DNA of 64,000 bases from Solenopsis invicta (taxonomy: Eukaryota; Arthropoda; Insecta; Hymenoptera; Formicidae), in contig NC_052666.1 of NCBI RefSeq assembly GCF_016802725.1, positions 27,743,497 to 27,807,496 on the forward strand, written 5' to 3'. The position numbers and the translations under genes were made by a program. This document shows, piece after piece, positions 48,080 to 60,016 of the stretch; position 1 is the first letter of the stretch, and every line of letters begins with the position of its first letter. The notes beneath the pieces were generated by a model. That model searched no databases. It worked only from the letters and a program-made list of their open reading frames with translations, and had not been told where the DNA came from.

Positions 48080-49044
48080 CCCTAGAGTGCTGCTGTGACT
48101 AAATTTTCACTCAGGGGCTAATTCAATTATTTGCTATTAAATAACGCCAGCCAGGGAGCTTGTGGTTCTACCTATTCATCTGCAGTTTAGGATGTCTGCA
48201 GTTACAGACGGTATCAGATCTTCACTACGTTCTTTGTGAGCTGTGATTTCAAGCTTGCCCGGTTGAACATTTATTCAGAATAGTGTCGATAAAAATTTTT
48301 TTATTTATAATATTTTGCAATGTACAATTCTATTGTACTTTGTTTGAGAGTGAATTTTCTCATCCCATAGTCGACTAGATTTTCGGAAAGAGCAACATTT
48401 TTTACTTCTACATACGCGATAGAAAACATTTTGCATTTATGTTAAAAACATTCCTCGTAAAAATTTTTATGTTGAATTTTTAACATGCCCAAATGTTGAT
48501 TTAACATATTGTGATTTTAATATTATATGTTAAATTGACATTCAATATTTTTTAATATTAAAATAATATAATTTTTAGGTAAATGAAGAAATAACATAAA
48601 AATAATGTAGTTCTTCTAACGTTAATTCTAAAGTAAATGAATAAAATATACGTGTCAACATAGTGTCAATTTTACTAAAAAAAGTCTACAATTTGTTTCC
48701 AAATTATATCAAAGTGTTACATTTTATAAATTTTGTGCATAATATTTGTGTTATTTTCTAATATATTTATCTTGCGTTAAATTAATTAATACAAAAATTT
48801 GTTTCGACTGTTATTTTAAAGGCCGTAAAAGTTTTCTGAGACTTGATGGATTAAGAAATAATATTTAATAAGATTGTTAAAACATTAAAATTCATTTATT
48901 TTTATTGAAATAATGTTACTTCAGTTATTCTATCGCCTAGCTCATAAAGTAGACACAAGCAAGTGCAAAAAGATTTTTAATTACGATGAATTTAGCAGAG
49001 TAGCATTAACGTCAAAAAAGAAATACGAGTGTAGCACTCTAGAA
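48080..49044. mobile_element. Decayed piggyBac-like element (candidate)
   Basis: Left end TTGA|CCCTAGAGTGCT and right end AGCACTCTAGAA|TTGA are imperfect inverted repeats with TTGA (a degraded TTAA) on each side. CCCTAG-type ends with a TTAA target are typical of piggyBac elements (family knowledge). The 965-bp interior is AT-rich with no transposase frame. Between 48,715 and 48,800 it shares motifs with 39,928-40,020. Confidence 0.4.
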
Positions 49045-50738
49045 TTGAATAGATTTAGATACAATTTTACAGACAAAATCGAAACTTCTTAAACGAGTTT
49101 GCCACACTTTTGTCTTACGGTCTCGGCTGCAGAGGACTTCATAAAAGAGCAACGGAGGAGGATAAGAACGACCGTGCAATATGAAATGAAGAGCGCATTT
49201 ACATACGCACACGGGTCGTGGCAATTTCGTTGAAATTTGGACACGCGCGTTGGCGAGCAATTAACTGACCCGTCGTCTTCTTCCCGATTCGTCCTCACCC
49301 CCTTCTCTCGTTTTCGCTAAATTAATTACATCGTGGAATTGAAAATTGCGTGTTGCATTCACATTCCCCGAAGAGGGAACGTGCGCGTGCAGAACTTCCG
49401 AGCGGATAACGAGAATCTGCTTATCGTGAGAGAACAGAGAGCTCCCCCCCCCCCCTCGGGGCAGTTCAAGAATTTGAAAGAAATTCCATGGATACGAGAC
49501 AGGCTACCTGTTTACCGGAGAATGCACCTGCGCTACACCAAGATAATCATTGTTTTGACGTCGCCGGTTAACGCGCCAGATCACAGGGCGCTACGAGTAG
49601 CTATCTATCCACCTCCTCGGGTGCACCACGTAGCCAATTTCGATTGATTATGGCAGGTGTGGATCGCGCGAGTTGTTTAGAACGAGAGGCTCTCGAGACA
49701 GAGGAAAAAAATTCAAGGAATCCCGAACGACGTGGCAAGATCGACGCGCGACTGACACGCTAATCACAAGAGATGCGTTTTTAAAAACATTGAACAATGA
49801 GACAATTAAAAGATGATACGTGTATAACGACATTGTCTTTAATATCATATATTTCGGAAAACCTTTTCTCTTAGAAATCATTTCTTTTAATAATAATCTC
49901 TCACAGCTTTTTCTCGCTTTTATCTTCATCCTAATAAATATTAACAATCGCTTAATTTTAATACATATCGCTTAATAAATTCCTGCGAAAATTTGAGAAT
50001 TTGTATATAATAATATAACGAGCGAGATAATGTTGCGCAACAAACACGAAGGAAGAGAATTTTAATCCAAGCTCTCTGAAGATCAGCTTATCTTTCGAGT
50101 TATATCTTTGTCCATGTTGTTTATATCGAATCATCCGTAATGATCGTCGATCTTTTTAATGAAATTCAGATCGCGATGGATGAGGAAAGGAAGATCGCCT
50201 AGGAACCGATGATAATAATAGGTGCTCCTTCCGCTGAAGGGATTTCGGTGGTTCGTTGAATAAAATTGGGATCCTATAAACACGTAATAAATTTGTATAA
50301 TGAGGGAGGACTTGCAGGTGCATGTGCACTCCGGAGTACGTGTGATCATAAAGAGACGCGCAATTAATAGGCCGCGCGCGGTTAGCTCGTGGAGCGCGAT
50401 TACGATAGTTGGCCATCCCGGTGCTACGTGTCTAACGATCTAGTGAATCTTGGCCGGCGGTTCCCAATTTTCGAAATCGTTCATCGAACAAACGAGGGCA
50501 TCATTTCACCGCGGTCTGCTCGATGGCGGCCAATTTTCACGATCGTTCTTATTTACGGAGAGGAGAATGGGAATCGGTAGCTTCCTGGGTTAAAATTCCT
50601 TTGTATTCGGGGATCCTGACGAATCGGTCGTCAACGACGCTGGAAATTCTATAATATAATAATAGAGGCACGATAAATATATAATAATATAATGCTAGAA
50701 TATAAAGTACCTTTGGATATACGATAATTTCCTTCGTG
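49045..50738. other. Mixed intergenic DNA
   Basis: Moderately GC-rich with a C-run at about 49,444-49,456. Open frames of about 100 residues at 49,333-49,647 (+) and 49,648-49,947 (-) show no domain I recognise. I see no convincing gene. Confidence 0.5.
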
Positions 50739-50988
50739 CACTGAGGAAAACATTATACACTAGATTTTAATAAATATTTATTGGAATAACACTAATAAAA
50801 TATTTACTAAATGTAGATATATATTTATTTGTAATCAAGAACAATAATATATTCATTTAGTACGAGAGCCATTAATTTAACTTACAATTTTTTCTTATAG
50901 AGTAAATATTCATGTACTGTAAGTAAATATTGTATTAAGGTTATTCGATTAAATACTTATTAAAATTTGGGAATTTTTTCTCTCGGTG
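50739..50988. mobile_element. Palindromic MITE, CACTG...CGGTG
   Basis: Left end CACTGAGGAAAACATTATAC and right end TTTTTTCTCTCGGTG followed by TA are inverted. Inner TTTTAATAAATATTTATT matches AATACTTATTAAAA on the other arm. Confidence 0.75.
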
Positions 50989-53160
50989 TATATGTAAAGA
51001 ATGTGCGACTGCACGATAAAGAATATAAACAATTAGTTGAATCTGGACTGACGAAAATATCAAACATCAGATTAGCAAACCTATGTCAGTCGTAGCGAGT
51101 CTTAGTGCTGAATAATAATTTCAATTTTTAATTTTTATTACAATCTCCAACTTATTCGAACTGCGCGCTACATATTTGTCGAAACTTGAAACACAGTCAT
51201 GAAGTTGGAATACGTATTATTAAAATGCTTCAGAAGCATTTATAAAATTTCTCCTGCAAAAAAAAACCAAAAAATCCTTTCTTCAATAAAGCAAGATTTT
51301 ATGTGCATTCCATTATGATGTGTTATATTTATTATTTACTTGAAACATGTAGGATTTAGTTTAAAAGAATCTCCCGATCTGATGTGCAATTAGAAGAGAC
51401 CTCCTCTCGCTCCTCTGCCTCAAATTTCGTGACGAGGGATCTTTTCGAGAAAGAAAGAGAGAGAGAGAGAGAGCCACGCTCGTTGTGTATCCCCTTATTA
51501 CATGCGCCAATTGACACACAAAAGGCAGAAGCGTCGAATCAGGAAAGAACGAACACGTGGCCGAGAGTAATTAGCATCTCGTGGGTCATCAGGACGTCGG
51601 TGGGAGATCAATTCACGCCACGAACGTCGGTCCCGGCTTGTAATAAGGAGCGGCGCGGCCGATCGTGCTCCTTAATTACCGCCACGTCTATGAGCGCGGA
51701 ACGGCGACGAGGGAGGAGCGGGGGAGAGACAAGGGGACCGATTCTGCGGCGGGCGGCTGCCCTAATACTCCGGCTATTACGCGATTAGATTGTACTTTGA
51801 TCCTGCGCCGCGCTACGCACCCCGACGTCGCCCGCGGTGGATCCTCCGGCGCGGATAATGGCGAGAGAGATCTTTCTCTCCCGATCTTTCTTTCCTTAGG
51901 AAAGGAAGCGGGTCGCCTAGCAACCGCGATCGCGCCTCTCGACGGAAAGATCCTAGAAGAGTGTCAATTTTCCATCGTGTCTCCTCGATCTCTTCCGATG
52001 TCCGTCACGAGTGCAAGCGGAATGAACGTTGCTCGAAACTATACCTACTAATTACGATGCATTGGAAATTTTGACGGTAAAATTAAAAATTCTATTTGGT
52101 GAAGAAATTTTCTGGAAAACACACATCGAGAAACGACTATTTAGTCTACTTGTTACAAAAGTGAAGAGATAAGATTCAAGGAGTATCCCAATATTCTTTT
52201 AATATAAAACTTGTTAAGTGCCATTTGATAGTACCGTTTAAGTTTTATTTCGCATAGATAAGAATTAATCTAATTTTTAAGCGAGTCAGTCGTAGACGCT
52301 TACTGGAAGCTGCGAAGTATCGAGACGTTAAAAGTTCCCAAGTACCTCGAACGGAAAGTATTTTCACGCAAAGTCTCGCGGGACGCACGTGTAACGGACA
52401 GTTGCACTGTAAACAGTTCTCTAAATTTCAAACGCTGGCACGAAAAAGGGACACTTACGCGCGTTTAAGCTCGGAGGATATTCCGGGAGTCGTGTTCCAT
52501 GTAATATTTCGTTTCGCAAAGACGATTAAAGATACGTTTATCCGCGGGTATTAGAAAGCGTACCGGAAGCACATGGGTTAAGCGACGACGCAAAATTGCG
52601 CGCGGTCCCTCCGGAGAGCGGCTACGGAGATGTCGGATGAAATGTAGGGAGGGGAAATAAGCGGGCGCCGATGAGGAAGGGACGGAAAAGACCCTGGAGA
52701 CACTGGAAACGCGCAGTTCGAGGGGATGAAGCGCGCGGCGCCAGGGACAACTGACGCGTCTGATGAGCGCCCGCCGTCTCTCCCGCCTCCCCACCGCTGT
52801 CCAATCCAACCCCTATCTCTCCGCGAGCTTCTTGCTTCGTCCACCTCTCTTACTTAGACCACCCTCCTTTCAGCCACCCTCCAGCGATCACTTTGCGCCC
52901 TTCGTGCATCACCGTTCCACTATTGCCGCTCGCAGCATCCGAGGTCCTCGGCTTCTCCACTGTCCGGTTTTCTGCCATTACTCCCTTCCTTTTCCTTTCC
53001 CCTTTGCCCCCCTACCCCCAACGCTTCGAATTTAATTGTTACGCACAAATTGCAAATTTGTGGAACGCTGACAAATTTGTTATGCCTCATGAGTCTATAC
53101 GTTCAGATTAACGAAGAGATGCTAGGTATTCTATACGGCAAGAATGGTTTACTGCACTAG
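50989..53160. other. AT-rich then GC-rich non-coding DNA
   Basis: 50,990-51,380 is AT-rich. 51,380-52,060 and 52,440-53,040 are GC-rich with (GA)n at about 51,455-51,473. The open frames here (up to 134 residues) overlap on both strands and show no family signature. Confidence 0.5.
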
Positions 53161-53730
53161 GAAAAGTGTTTTCTTGTAACGACAAGTAATTTGATCAAAA
53201 TATATCGAACAAACTACTTAATTAATATAAACAAATATTTTTTTTATTTACATGTACTTATTTCATAGTAGCAACCACATTTTTTTTATAAATATAATTA
53301 ATTATATTAATCACATTTATAAATGAATTTGCATATTATAAGAATTTGTGTTGTTTAACAAGTTTTAATTTTTTACCAAACTATCGGAAAATGAAAATTT
53401 AAAAATTTTGTCATCTTTTGAGTTTTGTTGATAATAATCAAAATTTTAATTGTCATTTTTTTAGTAACTTGACTTGTTTATTTTTATTAGCAAAAAAATT
53501 ATCTTCAAATTGCAATAATATTTTTCTTGGATCAATTAATATCTTTTTACGCACATTTTTTGGTATTTATTATGATTCTAGATTACTTCTGAGCAAATAG
53601 ACGTATTTTTTTAGTTCATTTACGGTCAATTGAAAAGAAATTGGTCTTAATAGGGTAATTTTCTTGACCATTACGATGAAAAGACTGGCGGGGGTCCCCA
53701 GACCTAAGTAATCATATACACAAAAAATAA
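53161..53730. other. AT-rich spacer
   Basis: AT-rich, with no element boundary or gene I can define. Confidence 0.5.
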
Positions 53731-53993
53731 GCGCAGAAAGAAATTATTATCAAATCAACATTCATATATGAACAAGTATAAAAACTTTGAAAGAATTTGA
53801 TAATCATAGACAGACATGATTTGTTTACATGCAGAAGAAATTTGTTTCTTACATGAAAAATTTTATTTCTTCATGTAACAAAGTAAATTATATCTGTATA
53901 AAATTATCAAATTCTTTCACGAAGATTTATAACCTTGCTTATACATGAGAACATGATTCATGATTGTTGATTTGATATTAATTTTTTTCTGTA
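53731..53993. mobile_element. Palindromic MITE related to the 31.5-kb copy
   Basis: GCAGAAAGAAATTATTATCA on the left pairs with TGATATTAATTTTTTTCTGT on the right. The inner arms pair as GAAAGAATTTGATAAT with ATTATCAAATTCTTTC and as CATGCAGAAGAAATTTG with TTATTTCTTCATGTA. It has no open frame. Confidence 0.8.
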
Positions 53994-54007
53994 AGGATGT
54001 ATATCTA

Positions 54008-54319
54008 CGCTGAAAGAAAAAATTGTAGCGGTAACAACTATAAGGGGACAACCATACATTTGTTAATAGAATTATAATATGTAGTTAAGTGAATTATATT
54101 ATAGTTATTGCAACTAAATTAAGTACGTGGTTAAGAGAACTAATAAAAAATACTTGTAATTACTACAGTATATTACAACTATTTTTTATTAATTCTCTTA
54201 ATCATTAATTTACTTGTAATTACTATAATATAGTTCACTTCACTATAATACTATAATTCTATTAACAAAATTTGTATGGTCCCCTCATAGTTACCACCAC
54301 TACAATTTTTCTGTCGGTG
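54008..54319. mobile_element. Full-length 312-bp palindromic MITE, TA-flanked
   Basis: Ends are CGCTGAAAGAAAAAATTGTA and TACAATTTTTCTGTCGGTG, each with TA outside. The arms are complementary over nearly the entire length, including GGGGACAACCATACA against TGTATGGTCCCC, and TAATAGAATTATA on both sides. It is the most complete member of the TA-flanked palindromic group here. Confidence 0.88.
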
Positions 54320-56119
54320 TAGGGTTAACTTTTCGCATTAAAAAAAATGCAGCCAGATCAAGCTAAGACCATAGCAAACTTCGGAAGAAAGCGCAATGTA
54401 ATGCAATCATTATCATTCAAAATCCAACTTGATCGTTATTGCTTAAACGTCTAGGTCCTGGCGTTAATTCGGGCGCTTAGGCGCAACTTAATACGGATAT
54501 TTATTACTGTGCCGTTTAAATGTTTAACTACGAGCCGAGGGAGCGCGATATCCTCAAACACCCAGTAGTAGGCGTCGGTGCGCGACTGCATCCTCCATTA
54601 AACTTACTTTACGGTATTAAGGATGTTCCGTCCGAGGCAGGACGTCTCCGAGCCGAGCCAATTTCCTTTCGTCGCCCGAGGCGCGCGAAACTCACCCCCG
54701 TCCTTTGCCGCTTCCTCCACTCCCCGTCTCCCCCCCTCCTCCGCCGTCCACCGAGCGACCGTGTTCCCGACGACGATGGAAATGGCATCGGGCTACGGAA
54801 GGGCTGCAGGATCGAATTAATTAAGACCGCCGCGCGCCCGCCCGTGGCAGGATTCGTGGGGATACTTCTGGATGCGTTTTACGATCGTCGCGTCGTTTCG
54901 CACCGATCGATAAATTAAATGCGCGAGAGATCTCGGTGATGCGAGGAAAGCGGTATCTTCGGGATAAATGGATCAATTTGATATCGTAAATTTTTTCATT
55001 ACTGTAATTATCAGGTCACAACGAGAGATCAAACGTTTTATTCCGGTCTTTAAGCGCAACAATTTCGTCGTTGATCTTGAACACGTATAATTAATTGCGA
55101 TGCCTGATCGTTTAGAATGGATTTGTCGTCGTTATTGTTATGTCGATTTACGCGGCAATTCTCTAAAATAAAAAAATAAAAAAAAAGAAAAAACGTGGAA
55201 AATTTTACGTGCAGTCCATTCCGCGACTCTAATTAATTTTAACTACGGTGATAGATATTTCGGCATGCTCGCGATAATCCCTCAAATATCTTTCATCGCA
55301 ATAAATTTCGCGAATCTATCTAGTAACGTACGGTCGTACGTTTCTTTTTAAGCACTTTCGGCTCGTTCGATCTCTCGCGAAGTCCGACGCGCGCGAATTG
55401 ACCCGGACAATTAATTCGCGACACGCGAATTGTTGCGCGGACGTAGAGGAAAGGGTAGGAAGGGGCGGAAAAGCCGCGATCTTTTCGACTGCGTCTCGCG
55501 AAGTCCGACCTTTTTAACCCTTCCCTCGACTTTCTCCTCGCTGCAACCCTCTCCCCGCTCACCCCTCCAATCCCCTCGACCCCTCACGCGCCGCTCGCGA
55601 GCTGCTTTACAGCCCTGTTTAACCACCTGTTACGCCGAGAGACTCGCGCTGAACTTCCGCGCTTTTCTTTTTCGCGAAACACGCGAGCACCACCCACCGC
55701 ACCATCCACCACGTCCGACCCTCCGCCCTCCATCGTCGTCGTCGTCGTCGTCGTCGTGAAATCCGTCAGTATCTGTCGCCCCCGTCGCAATCGTCCGCAA
55801 CGGTGATGACGGATCGATTGCCGCGGTCGATGTCACGAAATGACGCGATTAAACTGCCCGGGATTCCGTTCGCGGCGTCGCGTCGTCCAGGTGTCTCCCG
55901 TCTCTCTCTCTCTTTCTCTCTCTTTCTCGTGACGCTATCGATTGTCGCGTAACTATTTTTCGAAAGTTCAAAGTTCGCGGCCAGCGGCAGACTCTCCGGC
56001 AGCCGCCAATTACTGTCGATCCGCTGTTACCGATAACGGGATTTCATTTTCGAGAAATACCTCGCGTCCACCTCGCATTCTCGATACGTCGCGACGCCGC
56101 GGCGTATCGAAAGGGGAAA
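54320..56119. other. GC-rich intergenic block
   Basis: CpG-rich with pyrimidine-rich segments and (CGT)n at about 55,734-55,757. A 132-residue frame at 54,520-54,918 has no recognisable domain and I do not call it a gene. Confidence 0.5.
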
Positions 56120-56348
56120 TCAAAGTCCGATAATAATTTTTCTCACGTCAACAGCGAGTTCCAGTTGACAACGATCATCGTCGAAGACGTTCCACGAACA
56201 TCGCGATCGATAGACCGATGTACCACCACCGGCGCGTTGCGGGAGTACATCGGTTATTGATCGTGATGTTCGTGGAACATCTTCGGCCGATGACCATTGT
56301 CAACTGAAACTCGTCGTTGACGTGAGAAAAATTAGTATCGGACTTTGA
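56120..56348. repeat. 229-bp inverted repeat of normal GC content
   Basis: Left arm (from TCAAAGTCCGATAATAATTT) and right arm (ending ATTAGTATCGGACTTTGA) are complementary at nearly 90% over about 105 bp each, with a loop of roughly 20 bp near 56,230. Unlike the other palindromes it is not AT-rich, has no CACTG/CACAG ends and no obvious TA flanks. Matching landmarks are TTTCTCACGTCAAC/GTTGACGTGAGAAA and GTTCCACGAACATC/GATGTTCGTGGAAC. Confidence 0.9.
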
Positions 56349-58031
56349 TCTCTCTCTCTCTCTTATAATGTGACCGAAGAAACTCGGCGTTATGAAATTC
56401 GTGAAACTTCAACTTCACGAGCCTTCTGGAATCTTATTTTGGTCCAAAAATAGATGTTAACGTTTCTCTCGCGCGATGTAAAGCGAAGAGTCGCGTGTAT
56501 TATTGATGAAAACGCAAATCTCGGACCTTCCTTAAGTACATCGAGAATGTACTCTTTGACATTTCCCAGAAAGCTGTATTTTGCATGGAGGCAAGGAGAA
56601 GCGTTTACTAAATATGAAATACAACTTTGTTTCTCTAGCCGTTAGCTTATTACCGAAATCTCGCGAGCAAATAGAACTCGAGAGAATTAATAGTTTCTAT
56701 TCTAAACTCATCGCTTGTGCGAGAGAAATCGTTTGGCGAGATCAACCAAAGTTTAGTTGAATAGCGATCAAATGAATTTTATATTTGCTGGCACCAAAAA
56801 CTTGGTTCCATTTAACGGACCACTTGGTTATAAGTTGTATAAAAATTGTTTGATTAAGGCTACAGATTGTTTGTTCGAAACAATTACATATTTAGTAATT
56901 ATAACTATAAATTTATTTGATCACTATTTAACTAAACTTTGGTTGATTTCACGAAAAATTTTTTTCAATGTATACTCAAAATATAGCTCATCAGAATCAT
57001 TACCAGCCGGTTTTATTTAAATTCGTATTATTAGATATTTTAAAAATTGTAAAGATACCACGAACTCGCTAAATCGACCTTAATAAAAATCTTTCCGGAA
57101 TATAGATCACGATCTCGTTGATCGCACTTGTACGCGTGATTGACAGTGTTTCAAGGATGTCGTGCAACGCAATGATTTGCTGTCGACTGCTCGCAGGTTC
57201 GGTCTGGCCTGTGCAAATTTGAGGTGCAGCTACCGCCGAGAAAAGGCCCTTTGCTCGCAATATCTGAATTTCAAAGAGAACCGCGTATTCCGAGGATATT
57301 GAAAATCCTCAGGCGGACAGAGTCGAAGTTGCAGAAATGGCGAAACGACTGTTCCTCGATACCCGCAAAGAGATAGAGATATACAGAGGTGGAGAGACAA
57401 AGAGAGGAGAGGAAAGAGAAAAAGACTCCGAAAGGACGAGCGTTACGTAAAAGAGCACGGCAACTCGACCAGTGAAAGGATATCGGAAAGAAATGCTGGA
57501 AAGCAAAGAATCTTTGACGGTGTGCGAAAGGACATCACAAAAATTTACGATAATCCGTATAATCTAATAGTATTTGCACGAATTGTGACGCGCTCTCCGA
57601 AATGGTGTATATTTCTCAGCGTGAACTCTGCCGAAGAAATTATATTGCTAAAGAACTGTTTTGAAGTAAAAGGGAACGCAAAGATTGTGAATTGCATTAT
57701 AAAGATATTTGGCGATTTGGAAAATGTATACATCTCGTAAAATTATTGTGTTATTTCCCAATCTCAGTGCGGTAACAAGTTATGTTTAATTTATGTTTAA
57801 CATAAACTGTTCTCTTTATGCGTACAGAATGATTTACTTTCGGAAAAACAAAAAGATCCTCGATACAAAATCTCGGGCTTTTAGGTAATTTCAGATATTT
57901 AGTCTTTTAGATAATTTATGTCACGGTTGAATAATTATATGACATATATGTAATTTACTGCGAAACATTGCGTTTCAGTAATAGAAGTTCAGTTGCCTGT
58001 CAAGCAAAAGATTCGGGTTTGTTTTTTTGTA
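56349..58031. other. Intergenic DNA
   Basis: Mixed composition with a (TC)n run at about 56,350-56,362. Open frames of 60-90 residues show no family resemblance. The (+) frames at 56,757-57,020 and 57,522-57,740 are AT-driven. Confidence 0.5.
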
Positions 58032-58228
58032 TACTGAAAAAAATTGTTGACTAAATTTTTTAATTTGATTAAATTCCTTTAATTCAAATATTTATGTATT
58101 TAAGTTAAATATATAAATGTTTAAATTGAAGTTCAAGTATTTTATGTATTTAAATATATTTATAAATACTTAAAATAAAGAAATTTAAGTTGAAAAATTT
58201 AGTCAATTTTACAACTCTTTTCTTAATT
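58032..58228. mobile_element. Decayed copy of the 13.5-kb palindromic element
   Basis: Shares TTGTTGACTAAATTT-like ends and the inner TATTTATGTATTTAAGTTAA tract with 13535-13752. The right CAGTG end has eroded (CTTTTCTTAATT). Confidence 0.7.
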
Positions 58229-59698
58229 GCCCATATGTTTATTACATTAAATTATTCCACTATTATTTTTCCAGATTACAGGTTTTAAAATAAAAGCAAA
58301 TCCAATTATTATTTCATATAAAGAAAATATTGACACATTTTTTGAAGAAAAATTTCTAAAGAAGGTGGAGGATTAAAACTTATTACAAAATTTGAAAAAA
58401 TGACATTGAAATAGACTTTGACTAGAAACAATGTCATCTTTATGAAATAGAAAAAGTTTAAATTAAAGAACTATAAATTACTTGCTAAAGAAATTGTTAA
58501 ATAGACTCGGATCTAAGCGCAAGTTGAGACATTTGAATTCGTCCCAAGCGCATCACCATGCCTCTTATGTGTTGCTTAAACAATATGTATTCTGTATCCT
58601 TTTTCTTAAGAGTATATTCTACTTTAAAAAAATAATAAAATTGTTTTTTCTTCTCTTAAACGTTTTAAATATTTCTTAGGAATATTTTCCTAAAAGATTT
58701 TAATACGAAAAAATAACACAGATACATGCTTTCATATGTTTGTATTATTTATATGTTATATCTGTATTCAAAACTTTAAACGCGTTTTTTTCAAATCCAT
58801 GATTTTTTTAATCGGTCAACATGATTTAAAAAAAATATTGAACCGATTAACTTCAGATTTTACATACGTATAAAATGCATGTTTCTGCGTTTATGGTCTA
58901 AACTAGGATTATCTTCATATCAATAACTATTTTTTAAAGTTGTTAAAGTCAAAAACTTTTTGCAAAAATCTATTTTTTTACAACTGCGCCATTTTAACAA
59001 TTTAAAATGTTTTTCTTTCTCCTTGGTTTCGATCATAGCCATATTCATAATTACTAAGAATCTTTTCGACTTTTTTATTTTAAATGAATAGAATTGCTGC
59101 AATAGTGCCATGTATATCTTTTTTCAACGGTTTCTTTAAAATTAGACAACAAGAAAAATAATTAATATCTAGAAAAGTAATAAAATCTCCAAACGTGGAT
59201 AAATATGTGTATAACACTCATAATATAAACGAATATGTAGATTTTTTTAATTCCAAAATATAGACTTATTTTGTGTTCTAAAGTAAAATTTATTTCCGAC
59301 TAGCAAAACTTACAGTGCTACGATTTGATCCATGAAGAATTCAATGTGTCTCGGTATATATGATAACAATCTTTATAGTTTTTTATATAAATTTTTTTTA
59401 TTTTATAATGATTTGTCTAGTAAAGTATTTCAGTATAATTTTTTTCCAAATTTAACCCAGACAACACGCGTAGACAACACTTAAGAGATATGGATCTTTT
59501 GCCAGTTAATAACAATTATAAAATAATACAAAATAAAAATTAAAATGTTATAAAATTTGTATGTTTAATTCTTGACATATCATTTTATTAAATTATGCTC
59601 TGTGAAACGCATAATTTATGTTCTGTATACATAAATATTATATATACATAGTCATCAAAATGATTTAAAAGATAAAAATTTTTTATTACAACATTCTT
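58229..59698. other. AT-rich intergenic DNA
   Basis: No gene, RNA or clear repeat boundary is visible. Confidence 0.5.
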
Positions 59699-60016
59699 CG
59701 ATCGGAGGCGAGAATTCCGTTAGGCTAAAGCAGTACGTTGAAAAAAAGACCAATAAATTTCGATAGAAAGCTGATCTCCTTGGCATTTTAAAGTATTAAT
59801 AAATATAAGCCAAGAAAGAATAAAATTGATAAAATATAGTGTTATCAGTTATAGTCCAGATATAGTTACAACGTACAGAAACATTTATAGCAACATTATT
59901 TACCAGTTTAAATCTTTCTAACACTAGTCTTCAGCTTTTTTACTAACGATATTTACTGATTTTATTTTGCGATGTACTCTCTTGACCTAACGGAATTTTT
60001 GCTTCCGACCGAAAAA
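59699..60016. mobile_element. Inverted-repeat element with CGRTCGGARGC ends
   Basis: Left end CGATCGGAGGCGAGAATTCC continues GTTAGG; the right end, reverse-complemented, reads CGGTCGGAAGCAAAAATTCC and also GTTAGG. Imperfect pairing extends about 100 bp inwards (TCGATAGAAAGCTGA against TCGTTAGTAAAAAAGCTGA). It has no coding capacity and is a different family from the CACTG elements. Confidence 0.75.

Noticed and set aside
49333..49947. Two frames of about 100 residues, back to back
   Set aside because: Neither peptide shows a domain, signal or conserved motif, and base composition changes within each frame.
54520..54918. 132-residue plus-strand frame
   Set aside because: No recognisable domain, no splice context, and it crosses a GC-rich low-complexity stretch.
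803..56330. Clustered Su(H) sites as evidence for Notch control of the Hes gene
   Set aside because: I found about six YGTGRGAA matches in 64 kb (803, 8776, 11916, 22645, about 56142 and about 56320), close to or below the chance expectation. Two of them lie in the inverted repeat at 56 kb. There is no enrichment near the gene.
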